A DNA stretch of 14,282 bases from Stramenopiles sp. TOSAG23-3. Taxonomy: Eukaryota > Sar. The translations under genes and the position numbers were made by a program. A model generated the notes under the pieces. It was given only the letters and a program-made list of their open reading frames with translations, was not told the origin of the DNA and made no database searches. The stretch spans positions 41,138 to 55,419 of the forward strand of contig LT642157.1 of the NCBI GenBank assembly GCA_900128585.1. Direction: 5' to 3'. Below, in pieces: positions 1-7,343 of this stretch (positions are counted from its first letter, which is position 1; each line of letters opens with the position of its first letter).

Positions 1-4
1 TTCT

Positions 5-43
5 CATATCATATCATATGGCTTATATCATATCATATCATTC
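5..43. repeat. ATATC-type short repeat
   Basis: The left edge holds repeated ATATC units in two runs separated by a short GGCTT interruption. This is a simple-sequence repeat in the spacer downstream of the minus-strand gene that ends at 153. I see no other feature in bases 1-152, including no clear AATAAA signal on the minus strand. Confidence 0.7.
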
Positions 44-152
44 TTTTGGCTCAACCTTCGCTGTGTAATAATTCGTCAATCTTGAGCTTGTTTCCTTGTT
101 TCTTCCGTACTCGTCGTCTTCTAAATAGAATATTTTCAGCAACTCCACTCAC

Positions 153-1232
153 CTAATCTGGCGCTGTGGACATTGGGAGTTGCATGGGGAGAGATTCCTC
201 TCCCTGGGGAGTAGGAGAAAAGGACTGGTGTTCTGGCGACAAGGACACCCTTTTTCTGAACGCCAGATTGCACAGAGACACATTATTGGCAAAGAAATAC
301 TTTTCGTACAAATATTTTACCTGAAAGATTACCGCCAAATGGTATGCTGTGGGAGTCATCAGAGAAGGGCTGCCTGTTGATCCCGGCAGCCGAATCATTT
401 GAAATGGGACAAGCGGGTAAATGGTCGTCAGGTCGTCTAACGTCGGCGGCCTCAATCCACCTCGGTGCTGATTTGCTGCAAACAGGTGATCCTCCCATGC
501 TTTTACAAAACGCTTGAAATCCGGGCTTTCCTCTACCGACAAGTTACTTTCGAAGCCCATGTAGTTGGTTTTGCACTTGGTGAACTGGAGAGCACGTGCT
601 TGCTCGGCCCCAAACGGGGAAATATCCACAGACGATACGGCAGGCGAAAAATCATAAATGTATTTAAAAGTCGGCACTTTGGAAGTCTTAAAACGAAGCC
701 TGGTAATCCCATCAACGTCTGTGTAAGTGTCACCTGCAGGTTTCCTTTTTCGAAAAAAACACTGGACTATGATGCCCACTTTCACTGAAGAACCTGCGAC
801 CGACTGGACGTACTCTGCAACCCTCTCTATAGGCTGCGGAGACGAAATCTTCACAAATCCGTTTAAAAGGGAAATGGTTCTATGGTTACTAAAGTATGAA
901 TAGTAGAAATGGCCGAATCGTCCGAAAGCCCAAACAGAAAAGGCTAAGAAACTCGATGTCCCTTCGCATCGAGGACACTGTCTTAAAGCATCAGCATCGG
1001 TACTTTGGCGGGCCCTGCTGAGGCACTGTTCAAGTTCAGCGCCGCACCTACTCTCCTCAGCTGCAGCTGCAACATACCAAATTACTATAATCCATAACAC
1101 ACTTTCGGCAATAGCGAGTGCCACTCCGTGTCTGAGATAACAATCCCAAGTGCCGGCGCCGATGTTTCTTTGTGAACCAGGTTCTTCATAGTGTTTGGTA
1201 ACTGAAAAACGTAGATAATCGAGCTGCTTCAA
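153..1232 (-). CDS. TMEM151-like membrane protein, 5' end unresolved
   Basis: The frame gives about 359 residues. One strong hydrophobic helix lies at residues 36-58, followed by a small cysteine-rich stretch (C63, C70, C86, C89) and a second moderately hydrophobic part near 95-112. The second half resembles the animal TMEM151 family as I recall it: a 'YDFSP...D.S' segment, then 'LQFTKC', then 'HLFAANQ' at roughly the same spacing as in that family. TMEM151 proteins are poorly understood multi-pass membrane proteins, so no reaction can be assigned. The first codon shown is TTG. The frame stays open upstream to a TAA at 1317-1319 but contains no ATG, and the first internal ATG falls near residue 228, too late to be the start. 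An upstream exon, a non-ATG start or a lost 5' end must explain this. The family call is moderate; that the frame is coding is likely. Confidence 0.6.
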   Translation of the reverse strand: MKQLDYLRFSVTKHYEEPGSQRNIGAGTWDCYLRHGVALAIAESVLWIIVIWYVAAAAEESRCGAELEQCLSRARQSTDADALRQCPRCEGTSSFLAFSVWAFGRFGHFYYSYFSNHRTISLLNGFVKISSPQPIERVAEYVQSVAGSSVKVGIIVQCFFRKRKPAGDTYTDVDGITRLRFKTSKVPTFKYIYDFSPAVSSVDISPFGAEQARALQFTKCKTNYMGFESNLSVEESPDFKRFVKAWEDHLFAANQHRGGLRPPTLDDLTTIYPLVPFQMIRLPGSTGSPSLMTPTAYHLAVIFQVKYLYEKYFFANNVSLCNLAFRKRVSLSPEHQSFSPTPQGEESLPMQLPMSTAPD

Positions 1233-1689
1233 AAAATAATTTATTTTGGAGGTATCAGACGTTTCTAAAAAATATGAAAGGTTGTGACGACTGACTTCAT
1301 TTAGCGTTTGAATTTTTTAGGATTATTATAATAATAATAATAATAATCCGACGATGATGAATGATGTTGTTTAGCCTACTTCTTATTTCTAAATTACGAA
1401 AAACAAAATGAAAAAAAAAAAGAATAATAATATATTGTCATTATTATTATAAAGAAATATAGTAGGATAGTGTTGTATCTATCAAGCATAGCAACTTTGA
1501 CAGTTGGGATTCTTTTTTATATTATTATTATTTATACCAAAACCAACAAAACAACCAGCAGTTCCAAAGTTTTAAACGGAAAAAAAAGTAAAATACAAAA
1601 AAAGGAAGAGGGATCTCTAAGAAAAACCTAACGTTTTTATCTTAGTATCTGATCGAAAAGCTTAACGTTCAAAAAACGCCTGCAAATTG
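1233..1689. promoter_or_regulatory. Divergent intergenic region with ATT repeat hairpin
   Basis: This 457-base AT-rich spacer lies between two genes that point away from each other, so it should hold promoters for both. Bases 1320-1349 are an ATT/AAT microsatellite that is also an inverted repeat: GGATTATTAT at 1320-1329 can pair with ATAATAATCC at 1340-1349. More ATT runs occur near 1428-1452 and 1520-1535. I cannot place a TATA box or initiator with confidence. The first part (to about 1316) may still be coding sequence of the minus-strand gene. Confidence 0.4.
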
Positions 1690-2763
1690 ATGCCCATAAA
1701 CCGTAGGAAGAAAGATTCCTTTTGGTGTTGCTTGACAGTCACCTATGGAACCTTGGGAATTCTTCTGCTTTACGGGGCTCTTTGGCAGCTCCAGTACGTT
1801 GGAAATGACGGCACGATGCTAGGCAAGTCCTGCTGTTTGCCTGAGCGCTGTGACAGGATTCCTAGCACATTCACAGTAAAGGAGAATTCTATATTTTGCG
1901 ACTTGACAGAGAAAGACGCCGTTGCCTTTGATACCGGATTGAGAAAAAATTGCAAAGAGGATCTCCTTTGCATCCGAGAAGAGCAGAAAGAGAGAGAAGA
2001 GGAGAAAGAGAAGCCAGAGTATAAAAAGAAAGATAAGGAGGAGAAAAGGGAAGAAGATCAGAAATACGATACTGGGAATTGTGGACAGTACGACAGGGGC
2101 GACTTTATAAGTCAAAAAATTACCATAGCTGCGTCTATGTATTTGGCAGGGATAGCGATCATTGTAGTATTCCACAACGTGTTGATAAAGTATGTTGTTA
2201 AGTTTGATATATGGGATTATGATGGGCTGTGTTGGGGCTTAATTTTTTTTTCAATCGTTTTGGCAACCATTGCAACGATTGTCGCCACTATTGTTACTAT
2301 GGCACGTGGTGGTGCATGGAGCAAACTAGACATCTTCCCCGCAACAAAAACAGTTTTCAACTACGATTCGAACGATCCGAACGATTCTGATGAAACCATA
2401 CAAAATGTTGAATTATGTGACGTCAAGGTGAATGTCAGGGTTAATGTCATCTATTACAAAGAGACTCCTCCTGATGGCCCTCCATCACTCTTGTTGATTT
2501 TGACAGTCGTAGCCTTGATCATCACCTTCTATACGGACACTATATGGACATGCGATGATTTCTGCTGCTGCTGCTACGAGGAGGATGAACCACAAGGTGG
2601 CAATCGTTCACTGGGGCCTGACGCCGAAGAGGACTGCAAGAAGAAAGACGATGATGGTGTAGCGGAACTACTTAAGAGCGGCAATCGTTCAGAGGGGCCT
2701 GACACCGAAGAGGACCGTAACGCAAATTGCATACAATTGGAATTAGGAAATATGAAGGAATAA
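1690..2763 (+). CDS. Four-helix membrane protein, cysteine-rich loop
   Basis: The protein has 357 residues from the ATG at 1690; the frame can begin one codon earlier at a TTG, which I discard. Predicted membrane helices lie near residues 14-32, 144-168, 181-205 and 264-286. The first large loop (33-143) has seven cysteines (48, 49, 54, 70, 89, 94, 131) and a Lys/Glu-rich stretch at about 98-125. The second loop (206-263) is acidic. Directly after the last helix sits a CTCDDFCCCCY cluster that could be palmitoylated if cytosolic. The tail carries two 27-residue repeats, each starting GNRS.GPD.EED. I do not recognise the family. The layout suggests a plasma-membrane protein with a disulfide-bonded outer loop, which is inference. 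No intron is needed. Confidence 0.75.
   Translation: MPINRRKKDSFWCCLTVTYGTLGILLLYGALWQLQYVGNDGTMLGKSCCLPERCDRIPSTFTVKENSIFCDLTEKDAVAFDTGLRKNCKEDLLCIREEQKEREEEKEKPEYKKKDKEEKREEDQKYDTGNCGQYDRGDFISQKITIAASMYLAGIAIIVVFHNVLIKYVVKFDIWDYDGLCWGLIFFSIVLATIATIVATIVTMARGGAWSKLDIFPATKTVFNYDSNDPNDSDETIQNVELCDVKVNVRVNVIYYKETPPDGPPSLLLILTVVALIITFYTDTIWTCDDFCCCCYEEDEPQGGNRSLGPDAEEDCKKKDDDGVAELLKSGNRSEGPDTEEDRNANCIQLELGNMKE
2599..2760 (+). repeat. 81-base tandem duplication inside the gene tail
   Basis: Two 81-base units (2599-2679 and 2680-2760) each begin GGCAATCGTTCA and encode GNRS.GPD.EED. They end exactly before the stop codon at 2761, so the gene tail grew by an in-frame duplication. The first about 40 bases are well conserved; the rest has diverged. 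Confidence 0.7.
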
Positions 2764-2952
2764 CGATTTAAATGAGCATCAATATCGAGAGAAATCTTTG
2801 GCAATCTCCACTAGAGAAACCACATAGCAGCAGCATACTGCGAGACGCCAACCCGTGCGAGGATTCCATGGATGGAAAGTAATTATTACTTTTTTACCAC
2901 TTGATTTTACTATTCATAGCAGCCCATAACAAATAACAAATACATAACCATA

Positions 2953-3058
2953 TAGTCTAATTTGTTCCCATTCCTGTGTTCCTTCTATTCTCAATTTATG
3001 TCCATTTGATAGACAACATATTTTACAAACTATACTCTTATTTATACTTGTATGTGCG
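2953..3058 (-). repeat. Degenerate repeat family, copy R1
   Basis: This copy begins TAGTCTAATT and contains CCTTCTATTCTCAATTTATG. Bases 2981-3058 match 4767-4847 (R2) with only a few changes and small gaps. On the minus strand it reads ...VYQMDIN-stop-E-stop-KEHRNGNKLDYM, which lines up with the open frame in R4 but is broken by stops. It directly abuts a partial gene copy at 3058. Confidence 0.7.
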
Positions 3059-3230
3059 ATTTTGGTTTTCAGAACCCATCATAGAAAAATATTTAGCCGG
3101 GAAAGAACTGGACATTCAGGTACAGGAAGATACTGAGAAATGTGTCAAGTCTATTGGAGCACTGAATACTGGAGACAAATTGCCGGAACATTCACTTGCA
3201 AGTCCATGGTGTTCAGAATTAAAAATGAAC
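3058..3230 (+). pseudogene. Partial copy of the split secreted-protein gene
   Basis: These 173 bases match 4243-4408 inside the gene at 3693-4713 almost base for base. Differences are one 3-base insertion (near 3080) and four extra bases (GCAC, near 3164). The encoded stretch runs FWFSEPIIEKYLAGKELD...TEKCVKSIG, then shifts frame relative to the full gene and stops at a TAG at 3231-3233. There is no ATG in frame upstream and no signal peptide, so this is a fragment, not a gene. It sits directly beside repeat R1, whose closest relative R2 lies downstream of the full gene, which shows a rearranged duplication. Confidence 0.8.
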
Positions 3231-3692
3231 TAGTTTCTTTGGATACTCCAGCAGTTTGTTGCATACACTCATCCTGCCGCTTACTACTATTAATACTGTA
3301 ATACCACCACCATCACGGCATCGTTGTAAAAATGAAGAAAATGTTTTCAGTGCATTTTTTTTTAATTTTTCTTCAGTGTAGCAAATCATTATTGGCAAAC
3401 ATCATCATATTTCCTGATGATGATATTATGATATTAGTAGTCGTCTATTATAACAACACTGCATGCTAAAGACAAGAAGCACAACAACAAACAACAACAG
3501 CAAGAAAAAAATAAAAGATAATAAGAAAAAGAATAAGTAAAATCCTCGTATGCAAATTGTATTTAGAAGAAGAGCACTGATTTTGATGACAACTTTTTTG
3601 ATATACAACTAAATTGTTCTAGGTTCAACGAAGAAAATTAAGGTGCTTTATTGCCAATCCCTTCCAGTTCGATATCCAGAGCTCCGCTAATA
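3231..3692. other. Spacer before the split secreted-protein gene
   Basis: This AT-rich stretch has T runs near 3355-3372, TGATGATGAT around 3415-3427 and A-rich sequence near 3480-3540. No ATG-initiated frame of useful length and no RNA gene is visible. It must contain the promoter and 5' leader of the gene starting at 3693, but I cannot mark the elements. Confidence 0.4.
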
Positions 3693-4343
3693 ATGAATTG
3701 TTATCAATTAATAATACTTCTCGCGATCACCACCTTTTGCAGTGGGCACGTTCGTGGATGGCCCTCTAGCTTCGACGAAGACGAGAGCATGAAAAGGGAA
3801 ATGCAAATTCAGAAAAGGAATCATGACATTGCCTTATTTTGCGGGGATAATTCGATTGATGAGCCTGAATTACAGAATGTACTTATGGCGTTGCTGCCGC
3901 ACTACCCTAAAACGTGTCAGAGGCCCATAATGGAGCTTTATAGGGCCGAGAAAAATTGCAAAAGAGAAGTCAAGAGATTTGGAGAGGACCCTTCCCTTCT
4001 TTTTAAACTGCTCTTGAAATCACCTGAATGCCGCAAAGATCTTCAGGAAAAAGTCTACGAAAGAGGGTACGGGAGCGACAACGAAATCGTGACACACAAT
4101 GACAACTTTTGCAACGTTGGCAGTGCTTTTTCAGAAGCGCTCAAAGGCGTTGCGATGGAATACGCTGTCAAACAGGCACTCGTTCTGCAGTTAGATAGTG
4201 GTAACTCAGAATGGGTAGTCTTCGAAAGTCGTCGTCAATGGGGATTTTGGTTTTCAGAACCCATAGAAAAATATTTAGCCGGGAAAGAACTGGACATTCA
4301 GGTACAGGAAGATACTGAGAAATGTGTCAAGTCTATTGGATGA
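3693..4343 (+). CDS. Secreted cysteine-bearing protein, 5' part of split gene
   Basis: From the ATG at 3693 this encodes 216 residues. The frame extends upstream to a TTG, but the ATG is chosen because it gives a clean signal peptide (MNCYQLIILLAITTFCSG). The mature part is highly charged, with cysteines spread in LFCGD, KTCQR, KNCKR, PECRK, NFCNV and EKCVK, so a disulfide-bonded secreted protein is likely. The frame ends at TGA 4341-4343. A different frame (+1) then continues for another 120 codons with the same composition, so this is the front part of one longer protein. I do not recognise a family. Bases 4243-4343 are duplicated upstream in a broken copy. Confidence 0.65.
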   Translation: MNCYQLIILLAITTFCSGHVRGWPSSFDEDESMKREMQIQKRNHDIALFCGDNSIDEPELQNVLMALLPHYPKTCQRPIMELYRAEKNCKREVKRFGEDPSLLFKLLLKSPECRKDLQEKVYERGYGSDNEIVTHNDNFCNVGSAFSEALKGVAMEYAVKQALVLQLDSGNSEWVVFESRRQWGFWFSEPIEKYLAGKELDIQVQEDTEKCVKSIG

Positions 4344-4713
4344 ATACTGGAGACAAATTGCCGGAACATTCACTTGCAAGTCCATGGTGTTCAGAATTAA
4401 AAATGAACTTAGAAGTGAGACTGAAGAGTTAAAGCGATTCAAGGAAAAGTTGTGCTCTCTCGAGACGGACGAAGACATCGATGAAACGTGTAAACTTGAT
4501 TCTCTTCCATGTACATTCCTGTCGTCTAGACACCAGCTTCCTCAAGACAGAATTTCATATTTGGAATTGCTAAGATTAGAAAGAATGGACTTTTGCTATG
4601 ATTTCGTTCGAAGTGACGTTACAAGACTCAGAGACGAGTATCGAAACAGTTATATTTTCAGGGCAATAGTGAAAGGATTTGGAGGCGGCGTGCAGTCTTT
4701 GTTCGGTCGATAA
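4342..4713 (+). pseudogene. 3' part of the split secreted-protein gene, +1 frame
   Basis: This frame continues the protein of 3693-4343 after skipping one base at the TGA. It begins EYWRQIAGTFTCKS and ends VQSLFGR before a TAA at 4711-4713. It is open from 4279, where a TAG at 4276-4278 precedes it, and has no ATG near its start, so it is not an independent gene. It carries five more cysteines and a charged helical stretch (ELRSETEELKRFKEKL). The break could be a real mutation, a sequencing error, a programmed +1 frameshift at the slow TGA, or a poorly marked intron. I tested GT-AG introns of the needed length class; the only fit (GT 4215 to AG 4311) has poor sites. Confidence 0.6.
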
Positions 4714-4766
4714 CTCAAATGATGGAAGAAGATTAAGCTATTTACACTTATTAAATCGTCATTTCT

Positions 4767-4847
4767 CCTTCTATTCTCAATTTATGCCCATTTGATTGAC
4801 AACATATGTTACAAACTATACACTCATTATTTATAGTTGTATGTGCG
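4767..4847 (-). repeat. Degenerate repeat family, copy R2
   Basis: This copy lies 50 bases downstream of the split gene and matches R1 (2981-3058) closely, including CCTTCTATTCTCAATTTATG and the ending GTATGTGCG. After that point R1 joins gene sequence and R2 continues GAACAGAACCTG. Both continuations contain CAGAACC within about 12 bases, a possible microhomology at the rearrangement joint. Confidence 0.65.
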
Positions 4848-4924
4848 GAACAGAACCTGAAGAAGACTGGAGCCCCTAGAGTTTCATAGCAAAAGTGAGC
4901 AAAACTCTAACTACAGTAATGAAA

Positions 4925-5076
4925 TAGCCTAATCCGTTCTGTATCCTGTGTTGTCCCTATTCTCTATCGATGCCAATTGAATAGGCTTTGGATTTCGAAA
5001 ATGATACGCCAATCTGTACTTGTAATTCCCACTGGGCAGTTGAGTTTCGTAGTTGTAGCGGAATTGGTATTCTTGT
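4925..5076 (-). repeat. Degenerate repeat family, copy R3
   Basis: It starts TAGCCTAATCCGTTC and ends GGAATTGGTATTCTTGT, the same order of blocks as in R4 (6673-6831). On the minus strand one frame reads ...SKAYSIGIDRE-stop-GQHRIQNGLGYF. This lines up with ...YAYPIGVEWEQGQHSRKNELDYM in R4, with TAG where R4 has a Gln codon. It is a decayed coding relic. Confidence 0.6.
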
Positions 5077-5557
5077 AGAGGATTTTGCTATGAAAACCGT
5101 GGAGGAGATCCTACTAAGCGCTTGCAAAACCAAACACTATATACAGGTACTGGGAGGAAGAAGGAATTTAAATTAGAAAAAGAGGAGGGACGAGGGAAGA
5201 AGTGTCCAAAGTGGGGGGGGGGAGGTTTATATATCTTTATTATCAACATTTTTGGATAAATTGTAGTTTTCCTACTATTACTATATCTCGTAACCGTGTT
5301 TATAGTCACACTTGTGACACATTATAGAGAATAATCCCAGAGAAGAGAATACTATAGAATAGCATGTATTTGGTGGCGGTTGTTTGGGGGGGACGCTTTC
5401 ATTCTTTAGGTTTTCCATTTAAATGTTCACACGCTTACGTAAACATTTAAGATATTGAAATTGAAACGAAAGCGAAAGTAAAAGGAGTAAGCCATTAAAC
5501 AAAAACCACAAGAGAAACACAAAACACAAAATTATACCCATTTACGTTTTTAATATA
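5077..5557. other. Spacer with G runs before the repeat-protein gene
   Basis: I see no convincing gene here. Bases 5213-5222 are ten consecutive G, and 5386-5392 are seven G. Purine-rich GAAACGAAAGCGAAAG (5463-5478) and A-rich sequence lead up to the ATG at 5558 and may be promoter or leader sequence. The weak frame across 4988-5176 starts at TTG and lies partly in repeat R3, so I do not call it. Confidence 0.4.
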
Positions 5558-6382
5558 ATGAAACTATTAGCACTCGTTGCACTTACACTTGCCGTTGCGT
5601 CGGTATCTGCTGGCACGCTACGCGCTAGTCCCTCTGTTAAGGCTGGCGGCGAAAAGTTCCAAAAAGGACTGGAGAAACGTCTTGCTGACAACAAAGAGTG
5701 GGCTGAGAAGGTTCACGATGCGAGAGTAAACAGAAACCAAGAAGCCCGAGATGCTTGGGCAGAAGGCGAAAAAAAGCGACAAGAAGAGCGAAACAAACGA
5801 GCCGAAGAGTGGACGAAAGGCGAAGAAAAGCGACAACAAGACCGCAACGAAGCTGCAGATGAATGGGCTGCCAATGAACGAGAACGACAACAAGACCGCA
5901 ACGAAGCTGCAGATAAATGGGCTGCTAATGAACGAGAACGACAACAAGAACGGAATGATCGGCAAACAATCAGGAATATCCAGGACCTCGACACACTTGA
6001 AGACAAAGTAAAAGAACTTCACAAGTGGGAAAACATCAAACTCGAAAGCGCTTTACGGTATGCCAAGAACCACGCAATGCACTGTCACTGTCATAAATGG
6101 AAGAGACAAACGTTTGAATGCACTAAACCTAAGCCAGAAAATAAACGTTGCAAAGAGCAAGAGGTCCGCGATACGTTGGCAGAAGAAGCTGAAGCAACGC
6201 TATCAAAATTTCAAGAGGCATTCGAATCTCTTATAGACGATATGAACGATGCTGATGATGAGTCCAAAAAAGAAGAAATCTACCAAAAAGCATGCGATAA
6301 AGACTTGGAAGGCTTGGGACGACTTGGATTTCTATGCAAAGACTACAAAAGTTCTTTCTCGCATAAGTCAAGGAACGCTTGA
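5558..6382 (+). CDS. Secreted charged coiled-coil protein with 18-residue repeats
   Basis: The 274-residue protein starts at an ATG and opens with a textbook signal peptide, MKLLALVALTLAVASVSA, with likely cleavage after residue 18. Residues 65-136 are four 18-residue repeats of the form D-x-W-A-x-x-E-R-x-R-Q-Q-x-R-N-E-A-A; a looser copy with a 19-residue period precedes them (residues 47-64). The charge pattern and heptad-like spacing suggest a long helix. The C-terminal third holds six cysteines (176, 178, 188, 198, 246, 260) beginning HCHCH, likely forming disulfides, although HCHCH could also bind metal. It resembles no family I can name. It is probably exported to the cell surface, matrix or a secretory vesicle; that is inference. 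No intron is needed. Confidence 0.8.
   Translation: MKLLALVALTLAVASVSAGTLRASPSVKAGGEKFQKGLEKRLADNKEWAEKVHDARVNRNQEARDAWAEGEKKRQEERNKRAEEWTKGEEKRQQDRNEAADEWAANERERQQDRNEAADKWAANERERQQERNDRQTIRNIQDLDTLEDKVKELHKWENIKLESALRYAKNHAMHCHCHKWKRQTFECTKPKPENKRCKEQEVRDTLAEEAEATLSKFQEAFESLIDDMNDADDESKKEEIYQKACDKDLEGLGRLGFLCKDYKSSFSHKSRNA
5750..5965 (+). repeat. Four 54-base in-frame tandem repeats
   Basis: The units are 5750-5803, 5804-5857, 5858-5911 and 5912-5965, each encoding 18 residues with one Trp at position 3. Units 3 and 4 are nearly identical over their first two thirds, and units 2 and 3 share their ends, so unit duplication or gene conversion is recent. Copy number may differ between strains. 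Confidence 0.85.
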
Positions 6383-6653
6383 GGTTACCACGTTAGGCAT
6401 TGCATGTGGGCATTACGATTACGACACAATCGTAGGCAACATGTTCAGTCTAGACACTGCTTCGGGACGGTGTTCTACTGGACATTGAACGATTCATCTA
6501 AAATAATAATAATTCCAAAATTGTTCCTCCAACAATAATCTCTATCTTTCATTATAATTTTAATATTTTTAAGTGACAGGTATGGAGCCGCCATACACGT
6601 TGATTATTTATATAGAGTTGAGCAGCTGGGGAGGAGCTTGTTTGTTTTGTCAG

Positions 6654-6857
6654 TTAAACTATAGTATTCATGTAGTCTAATTCGTTCTTCCTACTGTGCT
6701 GTCCCTGTTCCCACTCTACACCGATTGGATAGGCATAGGGTGTCGCACACAATACGAATAATATGTACTTGAAGAAGGAAACCGTCGTTTTCTTCCCAGT
6801 TTTGTACTTGTAGTGGAATCGGTATTCTTGTCCTATTAAAATCGGGAAGGACGACAT
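6654..6857 (-). CDS. Small open frame within repeat R4
   Basis: From an ATG at 6857 the minus strand encodes 67 residues, beginning MSSFPILIGQEYRFHYKYKT and containing a hydrophobic stretch (FFKYILFVLCATPYAYPIG). It covers the whole R4 repeat. The decayed copies R1 and R3 keep traces of the same peptide, for example AYSIG...DRE for AYPIG...EWE and KLDYM for ELDYM, so this frame was once protein-coding. It may be the surviving end of a longer gene or of a mobile element; whether it is expressed now is unknown. Confidence 0.35.
   Translation of the reverse strand: MSSFPILIGQEYRFHYKYKTGKKTTVSFFKYILFVLCATPYAYPIGVEWEQGQHSRKNELDYMNTIV
6673..6831 (-). repeat. Degenerate repeat family, copy R4
   Basis: This copy runs from TAGTCTAATTCG to GGAATCGGTATTCTTGT and aligns in block order with R3. 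It is the only copy whose minus-strand frame is free of stops. Confidence 0.65.
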
Positions 6858-7343
6858 CAAAGGTGTCTGGGACCGTCTAATGAACGAATGAAATGAATAA
6901 CTGTTGATCTAGAATCGACTGAACACAGAGTACAGAAAGAACCAATTATTAGATGATTACTGATCTTAAAAAAAACATTCATCATCGTATTAGGCAACAA
7001 CTAATGGTATTTATCCTCCATTATTCCAATTATAGATATCCCAAAAATCAGGATAATAGTACAAATAATAATATTGAAGGCGATAATCGAAATGATTTAA
7101 TATATAATAACGAAGAAATTAAAAAAAAAAGAAACCATATAAAAGCTTTTTATTGGGGATTCACCACAGCAGTTGATAAATAATTAGTACACCTAAATAT
7201 CATCAATTTTAATTTAGACCGCAACAAAACAGTACGGCAACTGTACATTGGTCGACGACAGAGAGAAATAAACGACGAACGTCGACATAAAGAAAAAAAC
7301 AAAAAAAGTCCCATATATTTAAACAAGTTCTCTTTCCGAGAAT

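Larger units (their letters stand above)
6383..7343. other. Spacer holding repeat R4 and a weak small frame
   Basis: Besides repeat R4 this stretch is AT-rich spacer. A plus-strand frame at 6953-7183 starts at a real ATG and could encode 76 residues, but it is rich in Asn, Lys and Ile as expected from AT-rich sequence and shows no domain, signal peptide or helix. I leave it as doubtful. Bases 7308-7320 (ATATATTTAA) lie about 30 bases before the next gene's ATG; I cannot say they are a TATA box. Confidence 0.4.

Noticed and set aside
3036-3072. Possible tiny intron GTATGT...TTTTCAG at the R1/fragment joint
   Set aside because: The GTATGT belongs to the repeat and TTTTCAG to the gene segment, so the pair arose by rearrangement. 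At 20-odd bases it would be far too short for most eukaryotes.
2976-3233. 85-residue plus-strand frame joining R1 and the gene fragment
   Set aside because: Starts at GTG, has no in-frame ATG, and joins repeat sequence to a truncated gene copy.
4215-4311. Intron that would join the two frames of the split gene
   Set aside because: GT 4215 to AG 4311 has the right length class but a poor donor (GTAGTC) and no pyrimidine tract. The better acceptor TTTTCAG at 4257 leads straight into an in-frame TAG at 4264.
4988-5176. 62-residue plus-strand frame
   Set aside because: TTG start, overlaps repeat R3, no domain or signal.
5618-6022. 134-residue minus-strand open frame, hydrophobic repeats
   Set aside because: Antisense shadow of the 54-base repeats in the gene at 5558-6382.
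6953-7183. 76-residue plus-strand frame with ATG
   Set aside because: Asn/Lys/Ile-rich composition as expected from AT-rich DNA and no recognisable feature. Kept only as a note in the spacer entry.
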